A model generated the notes under the pieces. That model saw nothing but the letters and a program-made list of their open reading frames with translations, was not told the DNA's origin and ran no database searches. DNA of 64,000 nucleotides from Virgisporangium ochraceum (GTDB lineage: Bacteria > Actinomycetota > Actinomycetes > Mycobacteriales > Micromonosporaceae): the NCBI RefSeq assembly GCF_016863655.1, contig NZ_BOPH01000108.1, positions 1-64,000 of the forward strand. Reading direction: 5' to 3'. Below are positions 16,627-25,623 of the stretch, piece after piece; position 1 is the first letter of the stretch; every line of letters starts with the position of its first letter. Made by a program: the position numbers and the translations under genes.

Positions 16627-18387
16627 GTGCCGGTGGACACCCTGCAACCGCCGGCGCCGCCGCGACGCCCGTCGACGGCGGCGCTGGCGCGCACGTCCCC
16701 GTTCACGGTCGTCGGTGCCCTCGTCGCCGGCGCGCTGGCGGTCCTGGCCGTCTACCCGTTGCTGCTGGTCGTGGTGCGGCCGTTCTGGACCGGGGACGGG
16801 CGGTTCGACGTCACGCCCATCCGCGAGACCCTGGCCCTGCCCGACCTCGGAACGCTGCTGTGGCACACGGCCGTGGTCGTCGGCGCCAGCACCGTGGCCG
16901 CGTTGCTGATCGGTTCGGCGCTGGCGTGGGTCAACGAACGCACCGACGCCCGCCTCGGCCTGCTCACCGACCTCGTGCCGCTGCTGCCGTTCCTGCTGCC
17001 GCCGATCGCCGGTGCCGTCGGGTGGGCGCTGCTCGGGTCCGAACGGTCGGGGTACCTCAACCTCGCGCTTCGGCCCGTGCTGTCCGCGGTGGGCATCGAC
17101 CTCGCCGAGGGCCCGCTGAACATCCACTCCTGGTACGGGCTGGTGTTCGTCTACACCGTGTACCAGGTGCCGTACGTGTTCATGATGGTCTCGGCCGGGC
17201 TGCGCAACCTCGACGCGACGCTGGAGGAGCAGGCGCGGGTCAGCGGCGCCGGCCTGTTCCGCGTCGTGCGCACGGTGTCGCTGCCGGCGGTGCGTCCGGC
17301 GCTCGGCGCGGCGGCGCTGCTCATGGTGTGGACCGGCTTCGGGCTGTTCTCGGTGCCCGCGATCCTCGCCCCGCAGGCCGGCATCGACATCCTGTCGGTG
17401 CGCATCGTGCAGCTGCTCTCGTTCACCTACCCGCCGCAGACCGGCGTCGCCGTGGGGCTGAACCTCGTGGTGATGCTCGTGGTCACCGCCGTGTGGTACG
17501 CGCAGCTGCGGGTCCTGCGCGCCGGGCGGTCCGCGACGGTGGGCGGCCGGGGAGCGACGGCCCGGCCGGTGCGGCTCGGCCGGTGGCGGTGGACGGTGCG
17601 CGCCGCGATGCTCGGCTACCTCGGCCTCGCGTCGGTCCTTCCGCTCGGCGCGCTGGTCCTGGTGTCGCTGACCGGTTTCTGGAGCGACACGATCGACTGG
17701 GGGCGCCTGAGCCTCGACGCGTTCCGCCGCACGTTCGCCGACATCGCCACCCGGGAGGCGCTGCTCAACAGCCTGCTGCTCGGCGTGGTCGGCGCCACCG
17801 TCGCGACGCTGGCCGCGGCGGTCATCTCGTTGCTGATCCGCCGTGGCGGGCCCGGCACCCGGGGCGTGCGGCTCGTGGTCGACGCGGCCATCAAGTTCCC
17901 GCCGACACTGTCGCACCTCGTGCTGGCCGTCGGGTTCGCGCTGGCGTTCAACGGCGCGCCGTTCTGGCTCGGCGGCACGTACTGGATCCTGCTGCTCGCC
18001 TACGTCTCGATGCACATGCCGCAGGCCACCACAGCCTCCGACGCCGCGGCCGCACAGGTGGGGCGCGAGCTCACCGAGGCGTCGCGGGTCAGCGGGGCGC
18101 CGCCGGGCCGCACGTTCCTGCGCATCGACCTGCCGCTGATGGCGCCCGGTCTGCTCGCCGGCTGGGCGCTGCTGTTCGTCACCATCACGGGCGACATCAG
18201 CGCGTCGGCGATCCTCGCCGGCACCAGCAACGAGGTGGTCGGGTTCCGCATCCTCGAGGTGTTCGCCAACGGCGACTACGCGATGCTCGGGTCACTGTCG
18301 ATCGCGCTCGTCGCGGTCAGCGCCGCGGTGGTGCTTCCGGTGACGTGGTACGCCCGCCGCCGCGGGTCGACGGCTGGGAGACCGTGA
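16627..18387 (+). CDS. ABC transporter permease with two fused membrane domains
   Basis: A 586-residue inner-membrane protein of about 12 helices with two BPD_transp_1 units. Each has an EAA loop: LEEQARVSGAGLFRVVRTVSLP near residue 200 and LTEASRVSGAPPGRTFLRIDLP near 480. The fused layout is that of FbpB/ThiP-like importers. GTG 16627 is four bases after the binding protein stop. It shares the base A18387 with the ATPase start (TGATG). Confidence 0.88.
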   Translation: MPVDTLQPPAPPRRPSTAALARTSPFTVVGALVAGALAVLAVYPLLLVVVRPFWTGDGRFDVTPIRETLALPDLGTLLWHTAVVVGASTVAALLIGSALAWVNERTDARLGLLTDLVPLLPFLLPPIAGAVGWALLGSERSGYLNLALRPVLSAVGIDLAEGPLNIHSWYGLVFVYTVYQVPYVFMMVSAGLRNLDATLEEQARVSGAGLFRVVRTVSLPAVRPALGAAALLMVWTGFGLFSVPAILAPQAGIDILSVRIVQLLSFTYPPQTGVAVGLNLVVMLVVTAVWYAQLRVLRAGRSATVGGRGATARPVRLGRWRWTVRAAMLGYLGLASVLPLGALVLVSLTGFWSDTIDWGRLSLDAFRRTFADIATREALLNSLLLGVVGATVATLAAAVISLLIRRGGPGTRGVRLVVDAAIKFPPTLSHLVLAVGFALAFNGAPFWLGGTYWILLLAYVSMHMPQATTASDAAAAQVGRELTEASRVSGAPPGRTFLRIDLPLMAPGLLAGWALLFVTITGDISASAILAGTSNEVVGFRILEVFANGDYAMLGSLSIALVAVSAAVVLPVTWYARRRGSTAGRP

Positions 18388-19472
18388 TGACTTCTCCGGT
18401 GATCCGCGTCCACGGGCTGCGCAAGCGTTTCCGCCGCGCCGACCGGACCTTCGCCCACGCCGTCGACGGGGTGTCCCTCGACGTGCGCCGCGGCGAGTTC
18501 CTGGTGCTGCTCGGGCCGAGCGGGTGCGGCAAGACCACGCTGCTGCGCTCGATCGCCGGCCTGGAGACGCCCGACGAGGGGTCCGTCGAGGTCGACGGCC
18601 GAGTGGTCTTCGACGCCGCGTCCCGGATCGAGGTGCCGCCGGAGAAGCGCGGGCTGAGCATGATGTTCCAGTCGTACGCGTTGTGGCCGCACCTGACGGT
18701 GCGCGACAACGTCGCCTACCCGTTGCGCAACCGCCGCGTCGGCCGACGCGACGTCGCCACCCGGGTGGCCGAGGTCCTCGACCTCGTGGGCATCGGCGAG
18801 CTGGCCGGGCAGCACCCGTCCGACATGAGCGGCGGCCAGCAGCAGCGGGTGGCGCTGGCCCGGGCCCTCGTCGCCCGCGACGACGTCGTGCTCTTCGACG
18901 AGCCGCTGTCCAACGTGGACGCCAAGGTCCGCGAGCGGCTGCGGGCCGAACTCGTGGCGATGCAGCGGCGGCTGGGCTTCTCCGCGGTGTACGTCACCCA
19001 CGACCAGACCGAGGCGATGGAGCTGGCCACGCGGATCGCGGTGATGCGGGCCGGGCGCGTCGAGCAGCTCGGGCCGCCCCGCGAGATCTACGCGTCGCCG
19101 GCCACGAGGTACGTGGCCACCTTCGTCGGCGTCGCGAACGAGATCGAGGGCACGGTGACGTCCGACGGGGCGCTGGACACCCCGGTCGGAGTGCTGCGCG
19201 GGTCCCCGGTCGAGGGTCTCACCCCCGGTGACGCCGCGGTGGCGGTGTGGCGCCCGGAGTGCGGACGCCTGACCGACACCGAACCCGACGGCAACCGCTG
19301 GCCGGCCACCGCCCAGGTGTCCCTGTTCGCCGGCGCTCACACCGAACACGTGCTGCGCACCGCCACCGGCGACTGTCGCGTGTGGACGTTCGACCGCCGC
19401 ACCGACCTCGACCCCGACCGGAAGGTGTGGGTCTGCGTCGACCCGGCCGACCTCCGCATCCTCCCGGCGTAG
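18387..19472 (+). CDS. ABC transporter ATP-binding protein (FbpC/PotA-like)
   Basis: A 361-residue ATPase. Walker A is GPSGCGKTT, the signature is MSGGQQQRVALARAL, Walker B is VVLFDEPLSNVD and the switch His lies in VYVTHDQTEAM. The C-terminal 100 residues form a TOBE-like regulatory domain, as in iron and polyamine importers. It powers the permease encoded immediately upstream. Confidence 0.9.
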   Translation: MTSPVIRVHGLRKRFRRADRTFAHAVDGVSLDVRRGEFLVLLGPSGCGKTTLLRSIAGLETPDEGSVEVDGRVVFDAASRIEVPPEKRGLSMMFQSYALWPHLTVRDNVAYPLRNRRVGRRDVATRVAEVLDLVGIGELAGQHPSDMSGGQQQRVALARALVARDDVVLFDEPLSNVDAKVRERLRAELVAMQRRLGFSAVYVTHDQTEAMELATRIAVMRAGRVEQLGPPREIYASPATRYVATFVGVANEIEGTVTSDGALDTPVGVLRGSPVEGLTPGDAAVAVWRPECGRLTDTEPDGNRWPATAQVSLFAGAHTEHVLRTATGDCRVWTFDRRTDLDPDRKVWVCVDPADLRILPA

Positions 19473-19513
19473 CCGGTCCGGTTGAGCCGCCCACGCCGGG
19501 GTACGTCGACCGC

Positions 19514-21076
19514 ATGCGTACCGCCGTCAAAGCCGTCGCCTCCGCGATCGCCGCCGTCGCCGCCCGGGACCTGTTCCAGCGCGACCATGCCCTGCTGCGA
19601 AACTTTCCCGTGCTCGGGCACGCGCGGTACCTCATCGAGTCGATCGGGCCGGAGCTGCGGCAGTACATCGTCGCGGGCAACAACGAGGAACGCCCGTTCA
19701 CGCGCGACCAGCGGCGCTGGGTGTACAGCTCGGCCAAGAACGAGAACAACTACTTCGGGTTCGGCACCGACAACGACATCGAGTACACCGCCGGCTACCC
19801 CGTGATCAAGCACCGGACGTTCGGGCGGGCGGTGCCACCGTCGTCGCCGACGGCCGGGCACGACGTCGAGCTGCCCGCGGCGAAGGTGCTCGGTGCCGCC
19901 CGCGGCCGGGCGAAAGCGTTCCGGCCCCGGTCGGTGGTCAACATCTCGGGGATGAGCTTCGGCTCGCTGTCGGGCAACGCGGTCGAGGCGCTGAACCGGG
20001 GGGCGGCGCTGGCCGGCTGCCTGCAGAACACCGGCGAGGGCGGCCTGTCGCGGTACCACCGCCACGGCGGCGACCTCGTCTTCCAGATCGGCACCGCGTA
20101 CTTCGGGTGCCGCGACGAGCGCGGCCGGTTCAGCCTCGACCGGCTCAAGGCCCTGGTCGCGGCGGCGCCGGTACGTGCCCTCGAGGTCAAGCTCAGCCAG
20201 GGCGCCAAGCCCAGCCTCGGCGGGCTGCTGCCGGCCGCGAAAGTCTCCGCCGAGATCGCCGAGGTGCGGGGCATCGCCATGGGACGCGACTGCGTCAGCC
20301 CGTCGCGTCACGCCGAGTTCTCCGACACCGACGGGCTGCTCGACTGGGTCGAGCTGCTGGCCGCCGAGACCGGCCTGCCGGTGGGCATCAAGGCCGCCGT
20401 CGGTGACATGGGCTTCTGGGACGAGCTGACCCGGCTCATGCACGATACCGGACGCGGCGTCGATTTCGTCTCCATCGACGGCGGCGAAGGGGGCACCGGC
20501 GCCGCCCCGCTCATCTTCACCGACACCGTCTCGCTGCCGTTCCAGCTCGGCTTCAGCCGCGTCTACCGGATGTTCGCCGAGCGGGGGCTGCACGAACGGG
20601 TGACGTTCATCGGCGCCGGCAAGCTCGGGCTGCCCGACAACGCGGTCATCGCGTTCGCCCTCGGCTGCGACATGATCAACGTCGCTCGGGAGGCGATGCT
20701 CGCGATCGGCTGCGTCCAGGCGCAGAAGTGCCACACCGACACCTGCCCCACCGGCGTGGCGACCCAGAACCAGTGGCTGGCCCGCGGGCTGGTGCCGGGG
20801 CCGAAGGCGGAGCGCGTCGCCAACTACATCCGCACGCTGCGCCGCGACCTCATGAAGGTCGCCGAGGCCTGCGGCGTCGAGCATCCCGGGCTCATCGACA
20901 CCGGATCGGTGGAGATCCTCGACGGGCGCACGTCGGCCACGCCCCTGCACGAGGTGTACGGCTACCGGCCGGAATGGGGACTGCCCGGGCCTGCCGACCG
21001 CGCCGAGATCGTACGTCTCATGACCGACCGCGCCCCGCAGGGCGGCTCCGCCCTGCCGTCCGACGACCGCGTCTAG
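19514..21076 (+). CDS. FMN-binding glutamate-synthase-like oxidoreductase
   Basis: A 520-residue protein of the stand-alone Glu_synthase family. NISGMSFGSLSGNAVEALNRGA, SIDGGEGGTGAAPLIFTD and GKLGLPDNAVIAFALGCDMINVAREAM are the FMN/substrate barrel motifs. CVQAQKCHTDTCPTGVATQ carries three cysteines typical of the [3Fe-4S] cluster. A hydrophobic N-terminus (1-25) is present. Lacking a glutaminase domain, it need not make glutamate; related proteins are poorly characterised. Its stop overlaps the convergent operon end at 21073. Confidence 0.85.
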   Translation: MRTAVKAVASAIAAVAARDLFQRDHALLRNFPVLGHARYLIESIGPELRQYIVAGNNEERPFTRDQRRWVYSSAKNENNYFGFGTDNDIEYTAGYPVIKHRTFGRAVPPSSPTAGHDVELPAAKVLGAARGRAKAFRPRSVVNISGMSFGSLSGNAVEALNRGAALAGCLQNTGEGGLSRYHRHGGDLVFQIGTAYFGCRDERGRFSLDRLKALVAAAPVRALEVKLSQGAKPSLGGLLPAAKVSAEIAEVRGIAMGRDCVSPSRHAEFSDTDGLLDWVELLAAETGLPVGIKAAVGDMGFWDELTRLMHDTGRGVDFVSIDGGEGGTGAAPLIFTDTVSLPFQLGFSRVYRMFAERGLHERVTFIGAGKLGLPDNAVIAFALGCDMINVAREAMLAIGCVQAQKCHTDTCPTGVATQNQWLARGLVPGPKAERVANYIRTLRRDLMKVAEACGVEHPGLIDTGSVEILDGRTSATPLHEVYGYRPEWGLPGPADRAEIVRLMTDRAPQGGSALPSDDRV

Positions 21077-22317
21077 AGTCCGTCGAGCCAGGCGCCGATG
21101 TCGGCGGCGACGGCCGCGGTGTCGTAGCCGCGGTCGTCGACGTTGTCGGCGTGCAGTTCCAGCACCGGGAAGCCGGCGTCGCGCAGCGCGCGGGTGGTGA
21201 ACCAGCTTCCGCGCGGGTCGGCCGACACCAGGTGCACCACGCCGTCGATGCCGTGCGCCCGCGCCTCCTTGACGTACCAGTCGCCGCTCCACGGCGGCAT
21301 GTACAGCTGCTCGCTGAACGCGGCGAACCGGGCCGCCAGCGCCCGCAACGGGTCGCCGCCGTAGCGGGCGTAGCCGTCGGCGGCGACCGCCAGGTACATC
21401 GACCACACGAACACCGCGCCGTGCGACTCCTGGAACCGTTGGTAGAAGCCCATGTCGTACCACAGGCCCCGACCGATCCACATGAGCCGCAGGCGTTCGC
21501 CGGCGCACGCGGCGCGGCCGGTGTCGACCCGCTCGCGCACCTCGTCGTGGAAGCGCCGGGCGGCATCGCGGGCCCACGGCGTGCCCCGGTGCCACTGCGG
21601 CACCATGACGCTCGGGATGCTGTCGACGACGCTCAACGGCGCCGGCGACGTCGCCGCGATGAGGTCGCGCGAACGGCGGTTCCACTCGGCCTGCTCGTTC
21701 ACCAGGGCCATCACCTCGCGGAAGCGCGAGTCGCGGAACTCGCGCCCCGTCGTGGTCTCCAGGAAGCGGACCAGGCCGGCGAGCTCGGCGGTGAGCAGGT
21801 CGAGCCGCGCGGTGCCGACCGCCTCCTCCCACCGGTGCGGCATCAGCTCCCACCACCGCTGCGGCGCGTCGTTGGAGGCCGCGCTCTCCAGGGCGTAGAA
21901 CGCGATGCCGGGCTGCTGCCCCCAGACGTCGAAGACCTTGCGGGTGGTGTCGCCGGTGGTCTCGGCGAGCACGATCGTCGGTCGCGGCAGGCCGCCCCAC
22001 GGCGCCGACGCCGGGTCGTCGTCGAACACCGAGCCGAGCGCGACGGCGTTGTACTGGTCGGAGTCGTCGGGGTAGCCGCGCTCGGCGACCAGCCGCAGGT
22101 AGTCGCCGGAGCGCTGCTTCGCCGCCACCACCGAGGCCCACCACTGCGTCACCACGTAAGGGATGTCCATGGCGCGGAAGATCTCCTGCGGCGCGTCGGC
22201 GTTCACGAGCGCGAACGGCTCACCGCCGGCGACCCGCTCGCGCAGCGCGCGGAACCACTCCCGTTGGTAGCGGCCGGCCTCGGCCGCCGACTCCAGCTGC
22301 TTCACCGCGCGCGTCAT
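21073..22317 (-). CDS. 2-Hydroxyacyl-CoA dehydratase / benzoyl-CoA reductase-like subunit, cysteine-poor
   Basis: A 414-residue HgdB/BcrC-superfamily protein. PQEIFRAMDIPYVVTQWWASVVAAK and the C-terminal RDAGFPVLELHADNVDDRGYD match the conserved fold. Members normally bind a [4Fe-4S] cluster through three cysteines; here the protein has one Cys in total (GRAACAGER). The positions following GYP and VVHLVSA read DDSDQY and DPRGSW instead. ATG 22317 overlaps the preceding gene (ATGA). It is the last gene of the ten-gene operon. It may have a new, cluster-free function or be a non-catalytic partner. Confidence 0.75.
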   Translation of the reverse strand: MTRAVKQLESAAEAGRYQREWFRALRERVAGGEPFALVNADAPQEIFRAMDIPYVVTQWWASVVAAKQRSGDYLRLVAERGYPDDSDQYNAVALGSVFDDDPASAPWGGLPRPTIVLAETTGDTTRKVFDVWGQQPGIAFYALESAASNDAPQRWWELMPHRWEEAVGTARLDLLTAELAGLVRFLETTTGREFRDSRFREVMALVNEQAEWNRRSRDLIAATSPAPLSVVDSIPSVMVPQWHRGTPWARDAARRFHDEVRERVDTGRAACAGERLRLMWIGRGLWYDMGFYQRFQESHGAVFVWSMYLAVAADGYARYGGDPLRALAARFAAFSEQLYMPPWSGDWYVKEARAHGIDGVVHLVSADPRGSWFTTRALRDAGFPVLELHADNVDDRGYDTAAVAADIGAWLDGL

Positions 22318-23273
22318 GCCGCGCTCCCCACCGGCACCGCGATCGAGCCGTACTCCTGGTTCTTCACCAGCACCGCGGGGATGCCCACGGCGGCCAGCGC
22401 CGCGCGCTGCGCGGGGAAGTCCCACGCCGGTCCCCCGTCGTTGCGCCGGGCGTAGGCGATCACCAGTTCCGCGCCGCACGCGCGGGCGGCCGCCGCCGTG
22501 TGCGCGGCCCGCGCGGCGATCGGGGACCAGGACGCGGCCGGCCCGTTGTACTGGTACCGCTCGGCGAGGTCGTCCACAGTGGACCCTCCGGGTGGCAGGA
22601 CCGGGCTGTGGTCCTCCCCCACGACGAGGTACCCGGCGTCCTCCAGCGCGACGTAGACGTGCGGGGTGTCGTGGGAGCTCCCGGTGAGGAACACGCGGCG
22701 TCCACCGTGGACCGTCGCCGGTGAAACCGCGCCGCCGTGGACCGTCGCCGGTGGAACCGGGCCTCCGGCGGCCATCGCGAAGGCCTCCACGCCCGTCAGC
22801 CGCGGCCTCAGCTCCGCGAGCAGGCGGCGCCGCTCGTCGTGCAGCGCCACGGCGTCGGCGACCGCCCCGTCGGTGACCGGCCCGTACCAGGCCCCGAGCC
22901 GCTCCCGCAGCTCCCGCAGCCGGACGCGGTTGTAGGCGGTGGTGGTGCGGTGCGGCAGGTGCAGCACGTCGACGAGGTACGGTTCGGGCAGCCCCGCCGA
23001 CGGCTCCAGCCGGCGCAGCTCCCGCAGCGCGTAGAACAGCCGCAGCGACGCCTCGCAGTCGTGCGACACCAGCACCCGGTCGACCGGGAAGTCATGCGAC
23101 AGCAACCGGTTGAGGATCGACACGGCGACCGGGTCGACCCCGCGTCCCAGGTACTCCTCCCCCGCGCCGCCGACCCGGGCCGGGTCGCCGGTGAGCCGCA
23201 GCGGGGTGACGCCGGCGGCGGTGAGCAGCTCCACCGGCACGTCCGTGCCGACGTACCCGACCACCGGCGGCAT
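22314..23273 (-). CDS. Second 2-hydroxyacyl-CoA dehydratase-like subunit, shortened and cysteine-poor
   Basis: A 319-residue homologue of the same superfamily, shorter than the usual 370-430. The start PPVVGYVGTDVPVELLTAAGVTPLRL is the family N-terminus. SHDCEASLRLFYAL keeps one canonical Cys, but the expected Cys before it (GVDPVAVSIL) and near the C-terminus (AYARRNDGG) are absent; the protein has two Cys in total. A 10-residue tandem repeat interrupts the middle (22705-22764). ATG 23273 shares a base with the CaiB stop. It probably forms a heterodimer with the next gene product. Confidence 0.72.
   Translation of the reverse strand: MPPVVGYVGTDVPVELLTAAGVTPLRLTGDPARVGGAGEEYLGRGVDPVAVSILNRLLSHDFPVDRVLVSHDCEASLRLFYALRELRRLEPSAGLPEPYLVDVLHLPHRTTTAYNRVRLRELRERLGAWYGPVTDGAVADAVALHDERRRLLAELRPRLTGVEAFAMAAGGPVPPATVHGGAVSPATVHGGRRVFLTGSSHDTPHVYVALEDAGYLVVGEDHSPVLPPGGSTVDDLAERYQYNGPAASWSPIAARAAHTAAAARACGAELVIAYARRNDGGPAWDFPAQRAALAAVGIPAVLVKNQEYGSIAVPVGSAA
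22572..22584. repeat. Iterated palindrome, site 2 (GTCCAC-A-GTGGAC)
   Basis: In the short dehydratase-like gene; read as Ser-Thr-Val-Asp with Thr ACT. Confidence 0.85.
22700..22712. repeat. Iterated palindrome, site 3 (GTCCAC-C-GTGGAC)
   Basis: At the edge of the 30-base duplication, read in a different frame as Val-His-Gly-Gly. Confidence 0.75.
22705..22764. repeat. In-frame 30-base tandem duplication
   Basis: Two 30-base units (22705-22734 and 22735-22764), differing at about three bases, encode PATVHGG-containing decapeptides twice in the dehydratase-like subunit. The length keeps the frame. It is probably a recent slippage insertion in a surface loop. Confidence 0.8.
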
Positions 23274-24499
23274 CAGATGACCCCGTCGTCGGCGAGCGTC
23301 TTGAGCCGGTCGGCCGGGTAGCCGAGCAGGTCGCCGTACACCGACTCGTTGTGCTCGCCGAGGTGCGGCACGGGGCCGTCGAGGTCGGTGGTCGCCGCGG
23401 AGAACCGGATCGGCACGCCGGCACCGAACAGGCCGAGGTCGGGGTCGCCGATCGGGACGACCTCGCCGCGCTCGAGCACCAGCGGGTCGCGCACCGCCTG
23501 GGCCGGCTCGCGGACCTCCGCGGCCGGGACGCCGTTGCGGGTCAACGTCTCCAGCACCTCGGCGAGCGGCCGGCCGGCCGCCCACGCCGCGACGAACCCG
23601 TGCACCTCGTCGGCGTGCCGCACCCGGGCGTCGCGCGTGGTGAAGCGCGGGTCGTCGAGCAGGTCCGCGCGGCCGACCGCGGTGAACGTGCCGCGGCTGA
23701 ACGCGTCGGTCGGCGCGCACAGCGCGAACCAGCCGTCGGCGGCGGGGAACACGCCGAACGGCGCCATCCGGGGGACGGTCGCGCCGGTGCGCACCGGCAG
23801 GCCGATGCGCTCGAACGCGTCGAACGGCTCGCACGCCACGAGCGAGGTGAGCGCGCCGAGCATCGACACGTCGACGTGCTGCCCCACGCCGGTCGCGTCG
23901 GCCTGGATCACCGCGGCGAGCGTGCCGATCACCGCGTACAGCGGCGCGACCAGGTCGGCCACCGGCAGCCCGAACCGCACCGGTGCCTCGCCCGGTGCGC
24001 CGGCGGTCATCATCACACCGCTGAGCGCCTGGATGATGGTGTCCATCGCCTTGCCGGAGCCGGGGCCGCCCTGCGCGCCGAACCCGCTGATCGACGTGTA
24101 CACGATGCGCGGGTTCACCTCCGCGGCGAACGCGTGGTCGATGCCGAGGCGGCCGGTGACGCCGGCGCTGAAGTTCTCGACCACGATGTCGGCGTGCCGC
24201 ACGAGGTCGGCGAACACGTCGCGGGCATCGGGGTGCTTGAGGTTGAGCGTCACGCTGAGCTTGTTACGGCCACGCACGAGCATCGACACCGACAGGTCGG
24301 CCGTCGATCCGCGGGTGGTGACCAGACCGTCGGGGCCCACGTACGGCGAGTTGTTGCGGGCGGTGTCGCCGCCCGCGAGCGGGTTCTCCACCTTGATGAC
24401 CCGCGCGCCGAGGCCGGCCAGCAGCAGCGTCGCGTACGGACCGGCGAGCGCGTTGGTGAGGTCGACGACCGTGCGTCCGGCCAGCGGTCCCGCCGTCAT
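23273..24499 (-). CDS. CaiB/BaiF-type (class III) CoA-transferase
   Basis: A 408-residue formyl-CoA-transferase-family enzyme. LAGRTVVDLTNALAGPYATLLLAGLGARVIKVE is the N-terminal Rossmann segment. The catalytic Asp is probably D153 in GKAMDTIIQALSG. QHVDVSMLGA and NGVPAAEVREP are later family motifs. ATG 24499 overlaps the CapA gene (ATGA). Next to two dehydratase-like subunits it recalls FldA of phenyllactate dehydratase, which moves CoA onto a 2-hydroxy acid; that role is inference. Confidence 0.88.
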   Translation of the reverse strand: MTAGPLAGRTVVDLTNALAGPYATLLLAGLGARVIKVENPLAGGDTARNNSPYVGPDGLVTTRGSTADLSVSMLVRGRNKLSVTLNLKHPDARDVFADLVRHADIVVENFSAGVTGRLGIDHAFAAEVNPRIVYTSISGFGAQGGPGSGKAMDTIIQALSGVMMTAGAPGEAPVRFGLPVADLVAPLYAVIGTLAAVIQADATGVGQHVDVSMLGALTSLVACEPFDAFERIGLPVRTGATVPRMAPFGVFPAADGWFALCAPTDAFSRGTFTAVGRADLLDDPRFTTRDARVRHADEVHGFVAAWAAGRPLAEVLETLTRNGVPAAEVREPAQAVRDPLVLERGEVVPIGDPDLGLFGAGVPIRFSAATTDLDGPVPHLGEHNESVYGDLLGYPADRLKTLADDGVI

Positions 24500-25623
24500 G
24501 TGACGAGCACCTCGTCCCCCTCCCACCGGAACTCCGTGCGCAGCCCGGCTCTGTGCGTGATCTCCTCGACGTAGGCTGCCACCTCCGCGCCACCGTCGCC
24601 ACGGCTCACCGGAACCGGGCGGCCGTGGTCGTCGATCCAGCACGGCACGAAGCCGGCCGAGGCCAGCCGCACCGCGCCGCCGACCCGTTCGAATCGGCAC
24701 CGGGCGATCGCGGTGTTGCGGCTCTGCGGATGGAACGGGTAGAACGGCATGTCCGGGTCGGGCGCGAAGCCGTACAGCTCGACGCGGCGGCGGGCCCACT
24801 CGGCCCGGTCGGCGCTGTCGTTGCCGGTCGCGCTGAGCGCGTGCGTCACGGTGACGAAGTTGCCGAGCCCGTGGTAGATCGGGCGGCCCTTGTACACCTC
24901 GATGCCGCGCATGATGTGCGCGTGGTGGGCGAACACCACCGACGCGCCCGCGTCGACCGCGGCCCGCGCCACGGGACGCTCGTACATCGCGAGCACGGCC
25001 GGCGTGTGCCCGACGCCCTTGTGCATCGACACCACGACCACGTCGACCTCGGCGGCCAGCCGCCCGATGTCGTCGGCCATGCGGTCGAGCGTGTCGGGGT
25101 CGGCGAACGTGTAGATCCGCGGCGGGCCGCCGGGCGAGGCGTGGTCGAGCTCGTAGTGGGTCAGCACCTGGACGTAGGCGCAGCCGGGCTTCTGCGCCCG
25201 CGCCCACGACTCGCGGGGGCCGACGCAGTTGTAGCTGAGCACGCCGACTCGGATCCCGTCCCGCTCCACGATCGCCGGCCGCCGCGCCTCCGTCAGCGTC
25301 ATCCCGGCGCCGGCGGTCGCCAGCCCGGCCGCCCGGGCGTGCCGGATCGTGTCGGCGACGCCGACGTCTCCGACGTCGTAGACGTGGTTGCCGGCGAGCG
25401 TCACCACGTGGAAGCCCGCCCCCGCGACCGCCGCGAGACCGGCGGGATCGGCCGGCGGCGCCGGCACGTCGGTGCTCACCTGGACGGTCGCGGAGCTGTG
25501 CGGCACCTCGATGTGCCCCACCACCACGTCGCCGGCGCCGAGCGTCGCCCGGACGGGCCCGAAGTAGGACGCCGGGTCGGGCTCGTCGAGCACCAGGTCG
25601 CCGACGCCGAGCACCGTGATCAC
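24496..25623 (-). CDS. CapA-family metallophosphoesterase-like protein
   Basis: A 375-residue CapA/PgsA-type calcineurin fold. GVGDLVLDEPDP starts the fold, TLAGNHVYDVGD gives the Asn-His pair, and VVVVSMHKGVG and VVFAHHAHIMRGIEVYKGRPIYHGLGNFV supply further metal-site histidines. There is no signal peptide or membrane anchor. GTG 25623 overlaps the ATPase stop (GTGA). CapA proteins are linked to poly-gamma-glutamate, but homologues inside catabolic operons have unknown substrates; here it sits between an importer and CoA-thioester enzymes. Confidence 0.82.
   Translation of the reverse strand: MITVLGVGDLVLDEPDPASYFGPVRATLGAGDVVVGHIEVPHSSATVQVSTDVPAPPADPAGLAAVAGAGFHVVTLAGNHVYDVGDVGVADTIRHARAAGLATAGAGMTLTEARRPAIVERDGIRVGVLSYNCVGPRESWARAQKPGCAYVQVLTHYELDHASPGGPPRIYTFADPDTLDRMADDIGRLAAEVDVVVVSMHKGVGHTPAVLAMYERPVARAAVDAGASVVFAHHAHIMRGIEVYKGRPIYHGLGNFVTVTHALSATGNDSADRAEWARRRVELYGFAPDPDMPFYPFHPQSRNTAIARCRFERVGGAVRLASAGFVPCWIDDHGRPVPVSRGDGGAEVAAYVEEITHRAGLRTEFRWEGDEVLVT

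Noticed and set aside
19337-22144. 935-codon open frame on -
   Set aside because: Overlaps the FMN glutamate-synthase-like gene antisense and the dehydratase-like gene out of frame; no motifs.
22700-22764. Possible CRISPR-like or clustered repeat array
   Set aside because: Only two direct 30-base units, contiguous and coding, no spacers.
21073-24499. Assignment as a true phenyllactate dehydratase (FldABC) or benzoyl-CoA reductase
   Set aside because: Missing cluster cysteines and activator make the known reactions unlikely, so no such name is given.
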